Positions 25,463 through 34,498 of a stretch of 64,000 nt of DNA are shown here, in pieces; position 1 is the stretch's first letter, and every line of letters begins with the position of its first letter. The position numbers and the translations under genes were made by a program. The stretch lies in the NCBI RefSeq assembly GCF_003432035.1, contig NZ_QOHO01000011.1:62001-126000 (forward strand), in the 5' to 3' direction. Origin of the DNA: Lacrimispora amygdalina. Lineage in GTDB: Bacteria > Bacillota > Clostridia > Lachnospirales > Lachnospiraceae. The notes under the pieces are model-generated. The model was given only the letters and a program-made list of their open reading frames with translations. It had not been told where the DNA came from and made no database searches.

Positions 25463-26121
25463 CTTTTATATTCCTCAAAAATTTCCAAGAATTTTCTGGT
25501 ATTGGCTGCTGCGTCACCTTTAAATACAGCAGACCCTGCTACAAATACATTGGCTCCTGCTTCAATCAGCTCTCTCACATTATCACAGGTAACACCGCCG
25601 TCAACTTCAATATCAATATCCAGTCCGCGGCGTTCTGTCACGTCCCGCAGAGCACGAACCTTTTCCAGTGTGTATGGAATAAATTTCTGTCCGCCGAATC
25701 CCGGGTTCACTGTCATAATCAAAACCATATCAAGCTCCGGTAAAATACAGTCAAGCACAGACAATGGCGTCGCAGGATTTAAGGCAACCGCCGCTTTCAG
25801 TCCGGCTTCTTTGATCTGATTCACCGTCCTGTCCAAATGCCTGCACGCCTCCGCATGAACACAGATTAAATCTGCACCGGCCGCCTTGATATCTGAAATA
25901 TAGCGTCCCGGCTCCTCCACCATCATATGAACATCAAACATACGGTCCGTGCAGCTTCTAAGGCTGGCAATCACCGGCATACCAAAAGATATGCTGGGCA
26001 CAAAAGCACCATCCATCACATCAAGATGAATATACTGAGCACCTGCATTGGCTGTCTCCACCACCTGTTGTCCAAGATTTTTAAAGTCTGCCGCTAAGAT
26101 TGAGGGGGCAAGTTTAAGCAT
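25459..26121 (-). CDS. rpe: Ribulose-phosphate 3-epimerase
   Basis: Interconverts ribulose-5-phosphate and xylulose-5-phosphate in the pentose phosphate pathway. The 220-residue TIM barrel shows 'LAPSILAADF' at the start, 'HLDVMDGAFVPSISFG' with catalytic Asp and metal-binding His, 'DVHMMVEEP', 'MTVNPGFGGQKFIP' and 'DIEVDGGVT' with the second catalytic Asp. AAAGGAGATACTAAC precedes the ATG. It starts 1 bp after the rsgA stop and overlaps thiN. Confidence 0.97.
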   Translation of the reverse strand: MLKLAPSILAADFKNLGQQVVETANAGAQYIHLDVMDGAFVPSISFGMPVIASLRSCTDRMFDVHMMVEEPGRYISDIKAAGADLICVHAEACRHLDRTVNQIKEAGLKAAVALNPATPLSVLDCILPELDMVLIMTVNPGFGGQKFIPYTLEKVRALRDVTERRGLDIDIEVDGGVTCDNVRELIEAGANVFVAGSAVFKGDAAANTRKFLEIFEEYKR

Positions 26122-26122
26122 G

Positions 26123-27001
26123 TTAGTATCTCCTTTTTTCTTTCAGTTCCTCATACAGAAGCCGGTAATTATCATAACGGCTCTGGCTGATTTTTCCTTC
26201 CGTAACGGCATTTTTTATGCCGCAGACCTTCTCACCGATGTGTACACACCCAAGAAACTTACAGTCTGGCTCGTAGGGTTCAAATTCAGGAAAATATTCC
26301 TTTAACCGGCCGCACTCCATGTCATCTAAATACATGGAACTAAAACCGGGTGTATCCATCATATATGTCTGGTTTCCAATTCCAAATAACTCCGAATGCC
26401 TGGTGGTATGTTTTCCCCTCTGGATCTTTTCGCTGATCCGTGCGGTTTCCATCTCTGCTTCCGGATAAAGCAGATTCGTCAGCGATGATTTTCCAACACC
26501 GGAGGGTCCGGCCAGAACAGTGGTTTTTCCGGCCAGAATTTTTTTCACACAGTCAACTCCCTGATTTTCATAAACACTGGTGAAATAAACAGGGTAACCT
26601 GCCGCCTCATACATCCGGCGCAGATTTTCCATTATTTCATCTTCTGAAAGATCAATTTTATTAAAGCAGATATTAACGGGTACATCCTGAGATTCCATCA
26701 TTACCAGAAAACGATCCAGCAGATTCAAATTAGGTTCCGGATGGGTAATGGAAAACACCACCAGTGCCTGATCTACATTGGCTACAGCAGGGCGCACCAA
26801 AGCATTTTTTCTGGGCAGGATCTTATCAATGTTTCCTTTCCGCTCTGTCTCATCCAGAACGGAAATTTCCACATCATCTCCTACAAGAGGTTTTACATTT
26901 CTGTTTCGGAATATCCCTTTGGCCTTACATTCGTAAAGATTCCCATCCTTGCTGTGGACATAATAAAATCCAGCAATGCCTTTTAATATTTTTCCTGTCA
27001 T
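26123..27001 (-). CDS. rsgA: Small ribosomal subunit biogenesis GTPase RsgA
   Basis: Circularly permuted GTPase of 292 residues checking 30S maturation. An N-terminal OB fold ('LKGIAGFYYVHSKDGNLYECKAKGIFRNRNVKPLVGDDVEI') is followed by G4 'NKIDL', G1 'GPSGVGKSSLTNLL', G3 'DTPGFSSM', and a C-terminal zinc knuckle 'CKFLGCVHIGEKVCGIKNAV' (Cys/His ligands). The frame extends 25 codons upstream into prkC; AAGGAAGCGTAT before the ATG at 27001 sets the start. Confidence 0.95.
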   Translation of the reverse strand: MTGKILKGIAGFYYVHSKDGNLYECKAKGIFRNRNVKPLVGDDVEISVLDETERKGNIDKILPRKNALVRPAVANVDQALVVFSITHPEPNLNLLDRFLVMMESQDVPVNICFNKIDLSEDEIMENLRRMYEAAGYPVYFTSVYENQGVDCVKKILAGKTTVLAGPSGVGKSSLTNLLYPEAEMETARISEKIQRGKHTTRHSELFGIGNQTYMMDTPGFSSMYLDDMECGRLKEYFPEFEPYEPDCKFLGCVHIGEKVCGIKNAVTEGKISQSRYDNYRLLYEELKEKRRY

Positions 27002-27011
27002 ATACGCTTCC

Positions 27012-29168
27012 TTAGGATTGTGGAACAGCAACAAAGGTAATCGCGTAAGAATTAACCACCTCACCTGTATCCACATTTACTATTTCTACTGATCCGCTTG
27101 TTACATTATAGGCTCCCTCTATATTTTTAAATGAAACCGGAAGCATCTGATCTCCTTTTAACGTTACCGGACCCATCAGTTCTCTTACGGTATCCTGTCC
27201 ATTAACCGACTGTCTCAGCTGAATTTTTAAAGTCAGCTGGGTACTGCCAGATCCAGGACCAATGATATTCTGCAGGGAAAAGGATTTATCAATGGATGCA
27301 AGATACTTATATTTGGATTCCTGTCCGTTTCCGGTGCTGATTACAAAATTGACAGCAGTTCCGGATTCCACCTGGCTTCCCGGGGTGGCAGACTGACTGA
27401 TGATATTGCCTCTTGCAACTGTCTCAGAAGAAGCTTCGGTTACGGTTCCCTGAACCAGACCTACATCTGCAAGCATCTCTACTGCAACCTCCTGTGTCTG
27501 TCCCGCAAGATTAGGCACAACAACCGGATTGACCAGCGTTGGACCGCTGCTGGAATACAGGGTAACGGTTTCCCCTTCCTTTGCCTCACCCGGGCTGTAG
27601 CTTACCACATTACCGGCTGTTACAGTATCGCTGTTCTTCTGTTCTACATTGACAACAAGTCCCTTGCCTTCCAGTAAGGACTTGGCAGACGCTGTATCCA
27701 TGGATTCAAGTCCCAGCTTTTTCAAGTCGATGGCTGCTTTCTCCGGACCATTGCTGATTACTACATAGACAGCAGAGTATTTATCAACTACTGTATCAGC
27801 TTTTGGATCCTGGGAAATCACATCTCCCTTGTTAACGGTATCTGAATATTCATATTCACTGATTTTCATATACAGATCACCGCTATCCTTTAATTTCTTT
27901 TCTGCTGTTTCAGAATCCAGTCCGGAAACGTCAGGCATTTTCACTTTTTTATCGCTGAGAGTTTCTTCCGTGGACGCAGCCGTTGTAGAAACCGACTCTT
28001 TTCCGGATCCGGAACGGAATAATCCTCCGACTTTGGAAAATACAATAGCCAGAATAATAACAATAATAATGGCAGTCACGACTCCTGCCGCAGTCAGAAG
28101 CTTTTCAATCTTTGGATTGATATCCTCGTCCGTATTATTTCTTCTGTTTCTGCCAGGTCCGGGCTGTTCCTCATACTTGGAAGAAGGCTGGTATTTCTGC
28201 CCATACTCTTTCCCCTGTGCGGGGCGCTTTACAGGCTGCTCATTCTGGGGTTTGCGGCCGGACCGTATCTGTTCCAGTTCCGGTTTTCCAATAATTACAG
28301 TCTGGGAATCATCCACAGGCGGATGGTTCTGTACAAAATCCCCGTTGGGATTGACCAGAGCCTTGCGCAGATCAGAAATCACTTCGTACATATTCCCATA
28401 TCTGTATTCCGGTTTTTTCTCTGTGCTCTTCAATATGATGTTTTCCAGTGCTACCGGAATCATCTCATTAAAATAACTGGGAGGCGTAATCACAGATTCT
28501 AAGTGGGCCAGGGCAACCGTTACGGTATTATCTCCCTGAAACGGCACTCTGCCGGCAACCATCTCATATAACGTGATACCCAGTGAATAGATATCACTTC
28601 TCACATCGCTGTAACCTCCGCGCGCCTGTTCCGGCGATATGTAATGAACCGATCCCACAGCTGTTGCACTCATTGTCTGGGAGGAAGCCGCTCTGGCAAT
28701 ACCGAAATCTGCCACCTTTACTTTCCCGTCTCGTGCAATAATAATATTCTGTGGCTTGATATCGCGGTGAATAATTCCCTGTTCATGAGCTGCTGCAATA
28801 CCCTGGGCAACCTGCATGGCTATCCCAATGGCTTCCTTAATATCAAGGCAGCCCTTTTTCATAATATAATTTTTTAACGTGATTCCTTCAATTAATTCCA
28901 TTACAATGAAATGAAGGTCACCCTCATCCACTACGTCATAAATATTCACAATATTCGGATGAGAAAGTCTGGCCGCTGACTGGGCCTCCATTTTAAACTT
29001 ACCGACAAAATTACTGTCAGAACTGAATTCTTCCTTTAATACCTTAATGGCTACCAGGCGGTTTAATTTATGGCACAGGGCCTTATACACATCTGACATA
29101 CCTCCGGAACCGATTTGTTCCAGTATTTCGTATCTGTCCTGTAAAAATGTCCCCGGTCTTAAAATCAT
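27012..29168 (-). CDS. prkC: PASTA-domain Ser/Thr protein kinase PrkC/Stk1
   Basis: Membrane-anchored eukaryotic-type kinase that senses muropeptides or lipid II and controls cell-wall metabolism. The 718-residue protein has a complete kinase domain: G-loop 'GSGGMSDVYKA' (20-30), Lys42 in 'VAIKVL', catalytic 'IIHRDIKPQNII', 'VADFGIA' and the phosphorylatable activation loop 'SQTMSATAVGSVHYISPEQ'. A basic juxtamembrane linker and one transmembrane helix (about 355-380) follow, then three extracellular PASTA repeats (about 410-610) and an extra C-terminal domain of about 100 residues rich in beta-type sequence. Its ATG overlaps the prpC stop by 4 bp. Confidence 0.96.
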   Translation of the reverse strand: MILRPGTFLQDRYEILEQIGSGGMSDVYKALCHKLNRLVAIKVLKEEFSSDSNFVGKFKMEAQSAARLSHPNIVNIYDVVDEGDLHFIVMELIEGITLKNYIMKKGCLDIKEAIGIAMQVAQGIAAAHEQGIIHRDIKPQNIIIARDGKVKVADFGIARAASSQTMSATAVGSVHYISPEQARGGYSDVRSDIYSLGITLYEMVAGRVPFQGDNTVTVALAHLESVITPPSYFNEMIPVALENIILKSTEKKPEYRYGNMYEVISDLRKALVNPNGDFVQNHPPVDDSQTVIIGKPELEQIRSGRKPQNEQPVKRPAQGKEYGQKYQPSSKYEEQPGPGRNRRNNTDEDINPKIEKLLTAAGVVTAIIIVIILAIVFSKVGGLFRSGSGKESVSTTAASTEETLSDKKVKMPDVSGLDSETAEKKLKDSGDLYMKISEYEYSDTVNKGDVISQDPKADTVVDKYSAVYVVISNGPEKAAIDLKKLGLESMDTASAKSLLEGKGLVVNVEQKNSDTVTAGNVVSYSPGEAKEGETVTLYSSSGPTLVNPVVVPNLAGQTQEVAVEMLADVGLVQGTVTEASSETVARGNIISQSATPGSQVESGTAVNFVISTGNGQESKYKYLASIDKSFSLQNIIGPGSGSTQLTLKIQLRQSVNGQDTVRELMGPVTLKGDQMLPVSFKNIEGAYNVTSGSVEIVNVDTGEVVNSYAITFVAVPQS

Positions 29169-29908
29169 AAGCTTCCCTCCCTGCCAAGCTGAGGCTCAAT
29201 CAAAACAACAGCAATATTGTCTTTCCCCCCATTATCATTGGCTACTGTAATTAATTTTTCTGCCTTCTCCGGCAGCTCCAGTTCTGAGCATATGATTTCC
29301 TCTATTTCAGCATCTTCCAGCATATTGCTGAGCCCGTCAGAACACAAAAGGATAAAATCTCCCGGTTCCAGACTGACTTCAAAAAAATCAATCTCCAGCT
29401 TATCTTCCGTCCCAACAGCTCTGGTTATAATGTTCTTTTTTTCCCGGTAATCCTTGCTCCCCCGCTCCAGCTGACCCAAAGATACCAGTTCTTCCACATA
29501 AGAATGGTCTTTTGTAATCTGCTTTAACTGATCCCGGATTAAATAAAGGCGGCTGTCTCCCACATTTGCCACATACATGGTGGAGTCTTCAATCACGGCA
29601 GTAACCAGCGTGGTGCCCATACCGTTTAATTCCGGCTTTTTCATGGACTCCTGATAAAGAAGCTCATTCACTTTTTCAATTCCGTCTTTCAGTACTGTAA
29701 CAATTCTGGTATCTTCTGTTATCTTAAAATGAGCCACCAGATTTTCGGCAATGAATCTGGAAGCATAATCTCCTGCCTGATGGCCTCCCATGCCGTCTGC
29801 AACGAGAAACAGATCAGGCAGCACACCCACAGGCTCAATTGAGGCAAAAACATAGTCCTGATTTGCCGAACGGACTCTTCCGGTATCCGTCATAGCACAA
29901 GCCTTCAT
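29165..29908 (-). CDS. prpC: PP2C-family protein phosphatase PrpC/Stp1
   Basis: Metal-dependent Ser/Thr phosphatase that reverses the action of PrkC. The 247-residue cytosolic protein has the PPM metal-binding motifs 'DTGRVRSANQDYVF' (about 8-21), 'LVADGMGGHQAGDYAS', 'MGTTLVTAVIEDSTMYVANVGDSRLYLI', 'LCSDGLSNML' and 'NGGKDNIAVVLI', all Asp residues intact. It ends overlapping the prkC start (ATGA), the usual coupled phosphatase-kinase pair. Confidence 0.96.
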   Translation of the reverse strand: MKACAMTDTGRVRSANQDYVFASIEPVGVLPDLFLVADGMGGHQAGDYASRFIAENLVAHFKITEDTRIVTVLKDGIEKVNELLYQESMKKPELNGMGTTLVTAVIEDSTMYVANVGDSRLYLIRDQLKQITKDHSYVEELVSLGQLERGSKDYREKKNIITRAVGTEDKLEIDFFEVSLEPGDFILLCSDGLSNMLEDAEIEEIICSELELPEKAEKLITVANDNGGKDNIAVVLIEPQLGREGSL

Positions 29909-29928
29909 CGTAACACACTCACTTCCTT

Positions 29929-30966
29929 TTACTCCTGATTTAAAAAACTTTTCCGCAGCTGTCCGCAGGCACCGTTAATATCCCTGCCCATTTCTCTTCT
30001 TATAGTAACATTAATTCCGTTTTTTTCAAGGAGATTTTTAAATGCTTCAATTGCTTTCCTGTCCGACTGCACATAATCCCGTTCCTTAATTGGATTGACA
30101 GGAATGAGATTGATATGTCCATGTTCCGCTTTTAAAAGAGCTGCCAGAGCTGACGCTTCTTTTAAGTTGTCGTTTACGCCGCTCACAAGGCTGTATTCAA
30201 AGGTGATCCTTCTTCCGGTTTTTTCAAAATAAGTATGGCACGCCAAAAGGACATCGGCAAGAGGATAGCGGTTGGCAACCGGCATGAGGCTTTTACGTAC
30301 TTCATCATTGGGCGCATGCAGGGAAAGAGCAAGCGTTATCTGCAGTTTCTCCTCTGCCAGTTTTAAAATTCCGGGCACAATTCCACAGGTGGAAACCGTT
30401 ATATTTCTCTGACTGATATTTAATCCATGTTCGTCGGTGAGAAGCCGGATAAACTTCACCAGATTATCATAATTATCAAGAGGCTCTCCCGATCCCATAA
30501 CAACGACGTTGGATACCCGTTCTCCGGTAAGTTTCTGAATCCGGTAAATCTGATCCAGCATCTCGGCAGGGCTTAAATTGCGCTCCAGTCCGTCAAGTGT
30601 GGACGCGCAAAAGCGGCAGCCCATGCGGCATCCAACCTGAGAAGAGATGCACACGGAATTGCCGTGCTTGTATTTCATCAGTACACTTTCAATTACATTG
30701 CCATCGGAAAGGCCAAATAAATACTTTCTTGTTCCGTCTATCTGGGAGATTTTTTCTTCTACAACAGTAAGTGCAGGAAGGTCTGCAATCCCAGACAGTT
30801 TTTCCTTCAGAGCATTTGGAAGATTCGTCATTTCTCCGTAGCCGGCAGCCAGCTTCTGATGGATCCATTCGTACAGCTGTTTTGCACGAAACGGTTTTTC
30901 TTTGGCATTCACCATGAAAACCGTCAGCTCTTCCAGATTTAAAGACTTAATATCTGTTCTTTCCAT
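29929..30966 (-). CDS. rlmN: Dual-specificity 23S rRNA/tRNA (adenine-C2)-methyltransferase RlmN
   Basis: Radical SAM enzyme that methylates A2503 of 23S rRNA and A37 of some tRNAs. The [4Fe-4S] motif is 'CRMGCRFCASTLDGLERNL' (C-x3-C-x2-C, about residues 115-122), with the SAM-binding 'VVMGSGEPLDNYDN' and the C-terminal 'DINGACGQL' containing the methyl-carrying Cys. The 345-residue length is normal. Starts 2 bp upstream of the rsmB stop, with AAGGTAG as a weak ribosome binding site. Confidence 0.97.
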   Translation of the reverse strand: MERTDIKSLNLEELTVFMVNAKEKPFRAKQLYEWIHQKLAAGYGEMTNLPNALKEKLSGIADLPALTVVEEKISQIDGTRKYLFGLSDGNVIESVLMKYKHGNSVCISSQVGCRMGCRFCASTLDGLERNLSPAEMLDQIYRIQKLTGERVSNVVVMGSGEPLDNYDNLVKFIRLLTDEHGLNISQRNITVSTCGIVPGILKLAEEKLQITLALSLHAPNDEVRKSLMPVANRYPLADVLLACHTYFEKTGRRITFEYSLVSGVNDNLKEASALAALLKAEHGHINLIPVNPIKERDYVQSDRKAIEAFKNLLEKNGINVTIRREMGRDINGACGQLRKSFLNQE

Positions 30967-30968
30967 TC

Positions 30969-32303
30969 TTATTCTACCTTTTTTTGTAATACACCGATAA
31001 AGAATCCGTCACAGGGATGAATTCCCGGCAAAAGCTGCATATAACCCTGTTTCATGGTATCTATCTGAAACCGGTTTTTAAACTTCCCTTCCAGATCAAC
31101 TGCCTGAAACGGAAAATTCTCTAAAAACCATGTCATGTTCTCTTCATTTTCTTTTTTATCTATGGTGCAGGTGCTGAAAACAAGTTTTCCTCCCGGCTTT
31201 ACATAGGTCTGTACAACCGAAAGAATCTCTCTTTGAAGGGAAGCCAGTTCATCTAAATTTTCCGGTTTAATCCTGTACTTAATATCAGGTTTGCGCCCCA
31301 TAATTCCAAGACCGGAACAGGGAAGATCTGCAAGTACGATATCCGCTTTTTCAGCAGAATCAGGATCAGGCACCAGCGCATCCCATACCTTAGCCCTGAT
31401 ATTGTCAAAGCCGCACCGGTTGATGTTCTCCTGGATCAGACCGATCTTATACTCTGTTAAATCCCTTACTTCAACCATACCGGTCCCATTCAGCTTATCT
31501 GCCAGATGGATGCTCTTTCCTCCCGGTGCACCGCAGACATCAATGCAAAAATCTCCTTCTTTGGGATCTGCTGCCTCTCCCACAAGGGCAGAGCTTAAAT
31601 CCTGAACCTGAATATATCCTTTTTGAAAGGCTTCCAGGCTTTCCAGATAATCATACTTTTCTAAAATCAGTATTTCATCAGAAATACCCGACTCTGTTAC
31701 CTGTACATTCTGTTTTCTCAGACTGGAAAGAATCTCTTCTTTCCCCGCTTTTGAACTGTTTAAGCGTATTGTAGTTTTACTGTTTTCTAAAAATGATGCC
31801 ATAATGGCATTGGCCGTTTCCTTTCCATAATCCTGAGTCCACATGGAAACCATCCATGCAGGAACAGAATAACGAACAGAGTCATCCGGCCAGACAAGGC
31901 TTTCCTTATTTCTTGAAATGTTTCTTAAAACACCATTTACAAATCCTTTCAGCCCCACGAATTTCCGTCTGGCAGCAAGTTTCACCGCCTCGTTGCATAC
32001 GGCGGAATCCGGAACCCGGTCCATATATAAAATCTGATAAACCGACATCCGCAGGATATTACGGATGACCGGTTTCATTTTTTTAACTTTCGTTGAAGAG
32101 AAAAAGTCAATGACGTAATCAATTTGTATTAAGTATTCTACTGTTCCTTCAACCGTTCTGGTTATAAAGGAACGTTCTGCTTTATCCAGATACTGGTATT
32201 TATTTAAGGCCTGACGCAGGATTAAATGGCTGTATGCGGAACGTTCTAATATTTCAGTAAGAACATCCAGTACAATCTCCCTGCTGTCTGTGTCTTTAGT
32301 CAT
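30969..32303 (-). CDS. rsmB: 16S rRNA (cytosine-967-C5)-methyltransferase RsmB
   Basis: 444 residues: an N-terminal NusB-like RNA-binding domain (about 5-130, 'EIVLDVLTEILERSAYSHLILRQAL') and a C-terminal Rossmann methyltransferase with 'DVCGAPGGKSIHLAD' (SAM binding), the catalytic pair 'ADLPCSGLG' and 'FSTCTIDKKENEEN'. The start at 32303 overlaps the Zn-peptidase gene by 8 bp; the GGAGGAAG ribosome binding site is inside the end of that gene, indicating translational coupling. Confidence 0.96.
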   Translation of the reverse strand: MTKDTDSREIVLDVLTEILERSAYSHLILRQALNKYQYLDKAERSFITRTVEGTVEYLIQIDYVIDFFSSTKVKKMKPVIRNILRMSVYQILYMDRVPDSAVCNEAVKLAARRKFVGLKGFVNGVLRNISRNKESLVWPDDSVRYSVPAWMVSMWTQDYGKETANAIMASFLENSKTTIRLNSSKAGKEEILSSLRKQNVQVTESGISDEILILEKYDYLESLEAFQKGYIQVQDLSSALVGEAADPKEGDFCIDVCGAPGGKSIHLADKLNGTGMVEVRDLTEYKIGLIQENINRCGFDNIRAKVWDALVPDPDSAEKADIVLADLPCSGLGIMGRKPDIKYRIKPENLDELASLQREILSVVQTYVKPGGKLVFSTCTIDKKENEENMTWFLENFPFQAVDLEGKFKNRFQIDTMKQGYMQLLPGIHPCDGFFIGVLQKKVE

Positions 32304-33012
32304 TATCTCTTCTTCCTCCAAATAATATAACAAGTCTCAGCAGCTGAAGCACGGTTGCTGCAAGCGCCGCCACATAGGTAAGAGCCGCAGCCCCAAGCAC
32401 TTTTCTTGTGTGGGACAGCTCTTCGTCTCCTAAAATCCCTACCTGTCCCAATAAAACAACTGCTCTTCTGGAAGCATTAAACTCAACTGGAAGCGTTACC
32501 AGCTGGAACAAAACTGCCAGTGAAAATAAAATCAACCCGATGTTTACCAGAGGTGAACCCGCACCGCTGATAAAAAAGCCCAGTAAAATAATAGGCAGCG
32601 CAGCATGGGAGCCGATATTGGCAGCCGGAACAATAGCACCTCTTAACCGCAGCGGTACATATCCCGTATTATCCTGCATGGCATGTCCGCATTCATGGGC
32701 TGCCACGCCGATTGCTGCAACTGAAGTTGATCCATAGACCGAATCCGATAAATTAACGGTCTTTGACCTGGGATCATAATGATCAGACAATCTTCCGCTG
32801 ACAGGTCTTACCTGCACATCATAAATGCCCTGGGAATTTAAAAGGCGCTTTGCTGCCTCTGCACCTGTCATTCCTGACATGCTTCTTACTTTGGAATATT
32901 TATTAAAAGTACTGGTTACTCTGGCTGATGCCGCCATGGATAACAAAGCGCCTATAATTACAAAAATCCAGGTCGGGTCCATATAATAACCCATCATACC
33001 ACCATAGTACAT
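32296..33012 (-). CDS. Zinc metallopeptidase, YugP family
   Basis: A 238-residue membrane protein with N-terminal and two or three C-terminal hydrophobic segments and the zincin motif HECGH (residues about 106-110, in 'VAAHECGHAMQD'). This is the neutral zinc metallopeptidase_2 (YugP) family, whose substrates are unknown. Its place between fmt and rsmB is a recurring arrangement in Clostridia. The Gly/Tyr/Met-rich N-terminus ('MYYGGMMGYYMDP') is family-typical. AAAGGAGAATCTGATT precedes the ATG. Confidence 0.9.
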   Translation of the reverse strand: MYYGGMMGYYMDPTWIFVIIGALLSMAASARVTSTFNKYSKVRSMSGMTGAEAAKRLLNSQGIYDVQVRPVSGRLSDHYDPRSKTVNLSDSVYGSTSVAAIGVAAHECGHAMQDNTGYVPLRLRGAIVPAANIGSHAALPIILLGFFISGAGSPLVNIGLILFSLAVLFQLVTLPVEFNASRRAVVLLGQVGILGDEELSHTRKVLGAAALTYVAALAATVLQLLRLVILFGGRRDND

Positions 33013-33051
33013 AATCAGATTCTCCTTTCCCGGGAATACGGTTTGTATTCG

Positions 33052-33987
33052 TTATAAATGTTTAAAAACAGTTCCATTCTCTATCTGGTAACCGCGGAGG
33101 AAAGCACCGATATCCATACGTTTCTTTCCCTGCAGCTGTAGTTCTTTAATAGACAATCCGCCTTTTCCGGTTTTCACCACCAGATGATTTTTGCTGGTTT
33201 CCACCACCTGGCCGCAGACTCCTTCATATTCCTGATCTACCACATCTGCATCCCAGAGTTTCATTACTCTGCCATCCCAGTCTGTGTAAGCACTTGGCCA
33301 TGGGTTTAATCCCCGGATCAGCCGTTCGATGGAGACGGCATCCATGGACCAGTCAATATCACCCATGTTTTTTTTGATCATTCCCACATAGCAGGATTCT
33401 GCATCATTTTGCTTCTGTAAAACAGCAGTTCCATCTTCTAACTTCTTTAGCGTTTTTACAATGAGATTTCCGCCGATCTTACCGAGCTTATCATGAAGGC
33501 TTCCGCCAGTCTCTTTCTTATCCAGGGAAACTGCTTCCTGGTCAATCATCTCTCCGGTATCTATAGTTTCCGCCATCATCATAGTAGTGATACCGCTTAC
33601 CTCTTCCCCGTTTATAACTGCATACTGGATGGGAGATGCACCACGGTATTTGGGAAGCAGAGATGCGTGAATGTTGACACAGCCAAATTTCGGAATCTCC
33701 AAAATGCTTTTTGGAAGAAGCTGTCCAAAAGCCGCAACTACCATCACATCCGGCTTTAAGTCTGTCAGTAATTTTACAAATTCCGGGGCTCTCGCCTTTA
33801 CAGGCTGATAAACAGGAATTCCATATTCCAGAGCTTTTTCTTTAACCGGTGACACGGAAACTTCCTTCCCTCTTCCCTTTGGCTTGTCCGGCTGGGTCAC
33901 TACAGCCAGAACATCATGTCCTGCCTCTACCAGTGAGCAAAGGGCAGGAACAGAAAAGTCAGGGGTGCCCATAAATATAACTTTCAT
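33052..33987 (-). CDS. fmt: Methionyl-tRNA formyltransferase
   Basis: Formylates initiator Met-tRNA with 10-formyl-THF. The 311-residue protein has 'IFMGTPDFSVPALCSL', the catalytic 'CVNIHASLLPKYRGASPIQYAVINGE' (Asn-His and GASP region) and 'TGVTTM'-like 'SGITTMMMAETIDTGEM'. The C-terminal OB-like domain is complete. A TTG one codon upstream is possible, but the ATG at 33987 shares a base with the def stop (TGATG) and has GAGG upstream, so translation is coupled to def. Confidence 0.97.
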   Translation of the reverse strand: MKVIFMGTPDFSVPALCSLVEAGHDVLAVVTQPDKPKGRGKEVSVSPVKEKALEYGIPVYQPVKARAPEFVKLLTDLKPDVMVVAAFGQLLPKSILEIPKFGCVNIHASLLPKYRGASPIQYAVINGEEVSGITTMMMAETIDTGEMIDQEAVSLDKKETGGSLHDKLGKIGGNLIVKTLKKLEDGTAVLQKQNDAESCYVGMIKKNMGDIDWSMDAVSIERLIRGLNPWPSAYTDWDGRVMKLWDADVVDQEYEGVCGQVVETSKNHLVVKTGKGGLSIKELQLQGKKRMDIGAFLRGYQIENGTVFKHL

Positions 33988-34481
33988 CAATATTCCTCAA
34001 CCTCCTCGTTCTCTTCTTCCAGAGTCACATCCTCGATTTCCCCTTCTACCTTATCCACAAAAAGCTCACCGCTTAAATGGTCGCATTCATGGCAGATGGC
34101 GCGGGCAAGAAGTTCTTCTCCTACCAGCTCAAAGGGCTGCATATCGGCATCAAACGCTCTGACTTTCACATGATTGGGTCTGGTGACTGTTCCGGATTTT
34201 CCTGGTACACTTAAGCAGCCTTCCGGTCCGGTCTGTTCGCCATCTGTCTCTATAATTTCCGGATTGATGAGGACGTACTGGTTGCCGTCTTCCACATCAA
34301 TGACTACAATCTGTTTTAATATTCCTACCTGGGGAGCTGCAAGTCCTACGCCATTAGCCTCATACATGGTTTCAAACATGTCTTTGATTAAATCAGTAAT
34401 TCTTGGGGTAATCTCCTTCACAGGCTTACATTTTTTTCTTAAAATTTCATCTCCAATGGTTCTAATTTTTCTAATCGCCAT
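33987..34481 (-). CDS. def: Peptide deformylase
   Basis: Removes the N-formyl group from nascent proteins; 164 residues. All three motifs are intact: 'GVGLAAPQVG' (about 46-55), 'EGCLSVPG' with the metal-binding Cys, and 'HECDHLSG' with the two His ligands and catalytic Glu. The C-terminus is unusually acidic ('EGEIEDVTLEEENEEVEEY'). Sits with fmt, whose product it acts on after translation. Confidence 0.97.
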   Translation of the reverse strand: MAIRKIRTIGDEILRKKCKPVKEITPRITDLIKDMFETMYEANGVGLAAPQVGILKQIVVIDVEDGNQYVLINPEIIETDGEQTGPEGCLSVPGKSGTVTRPNHVKVRAFDADMQPFELVGEELLARAICHECDHLSGELFVDKVEGEIEDVTLEEENEEVEEY

Positions 34482-34498
34482 TCTCTTTATCCTCTCAT

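Noticed and set aside
27829-28476. 215-codon open frame on the plus strand inside prkC
   Set aside because: Antisense shadow of a clear kinase gene; no ribosome binding site and no recognisable protein.
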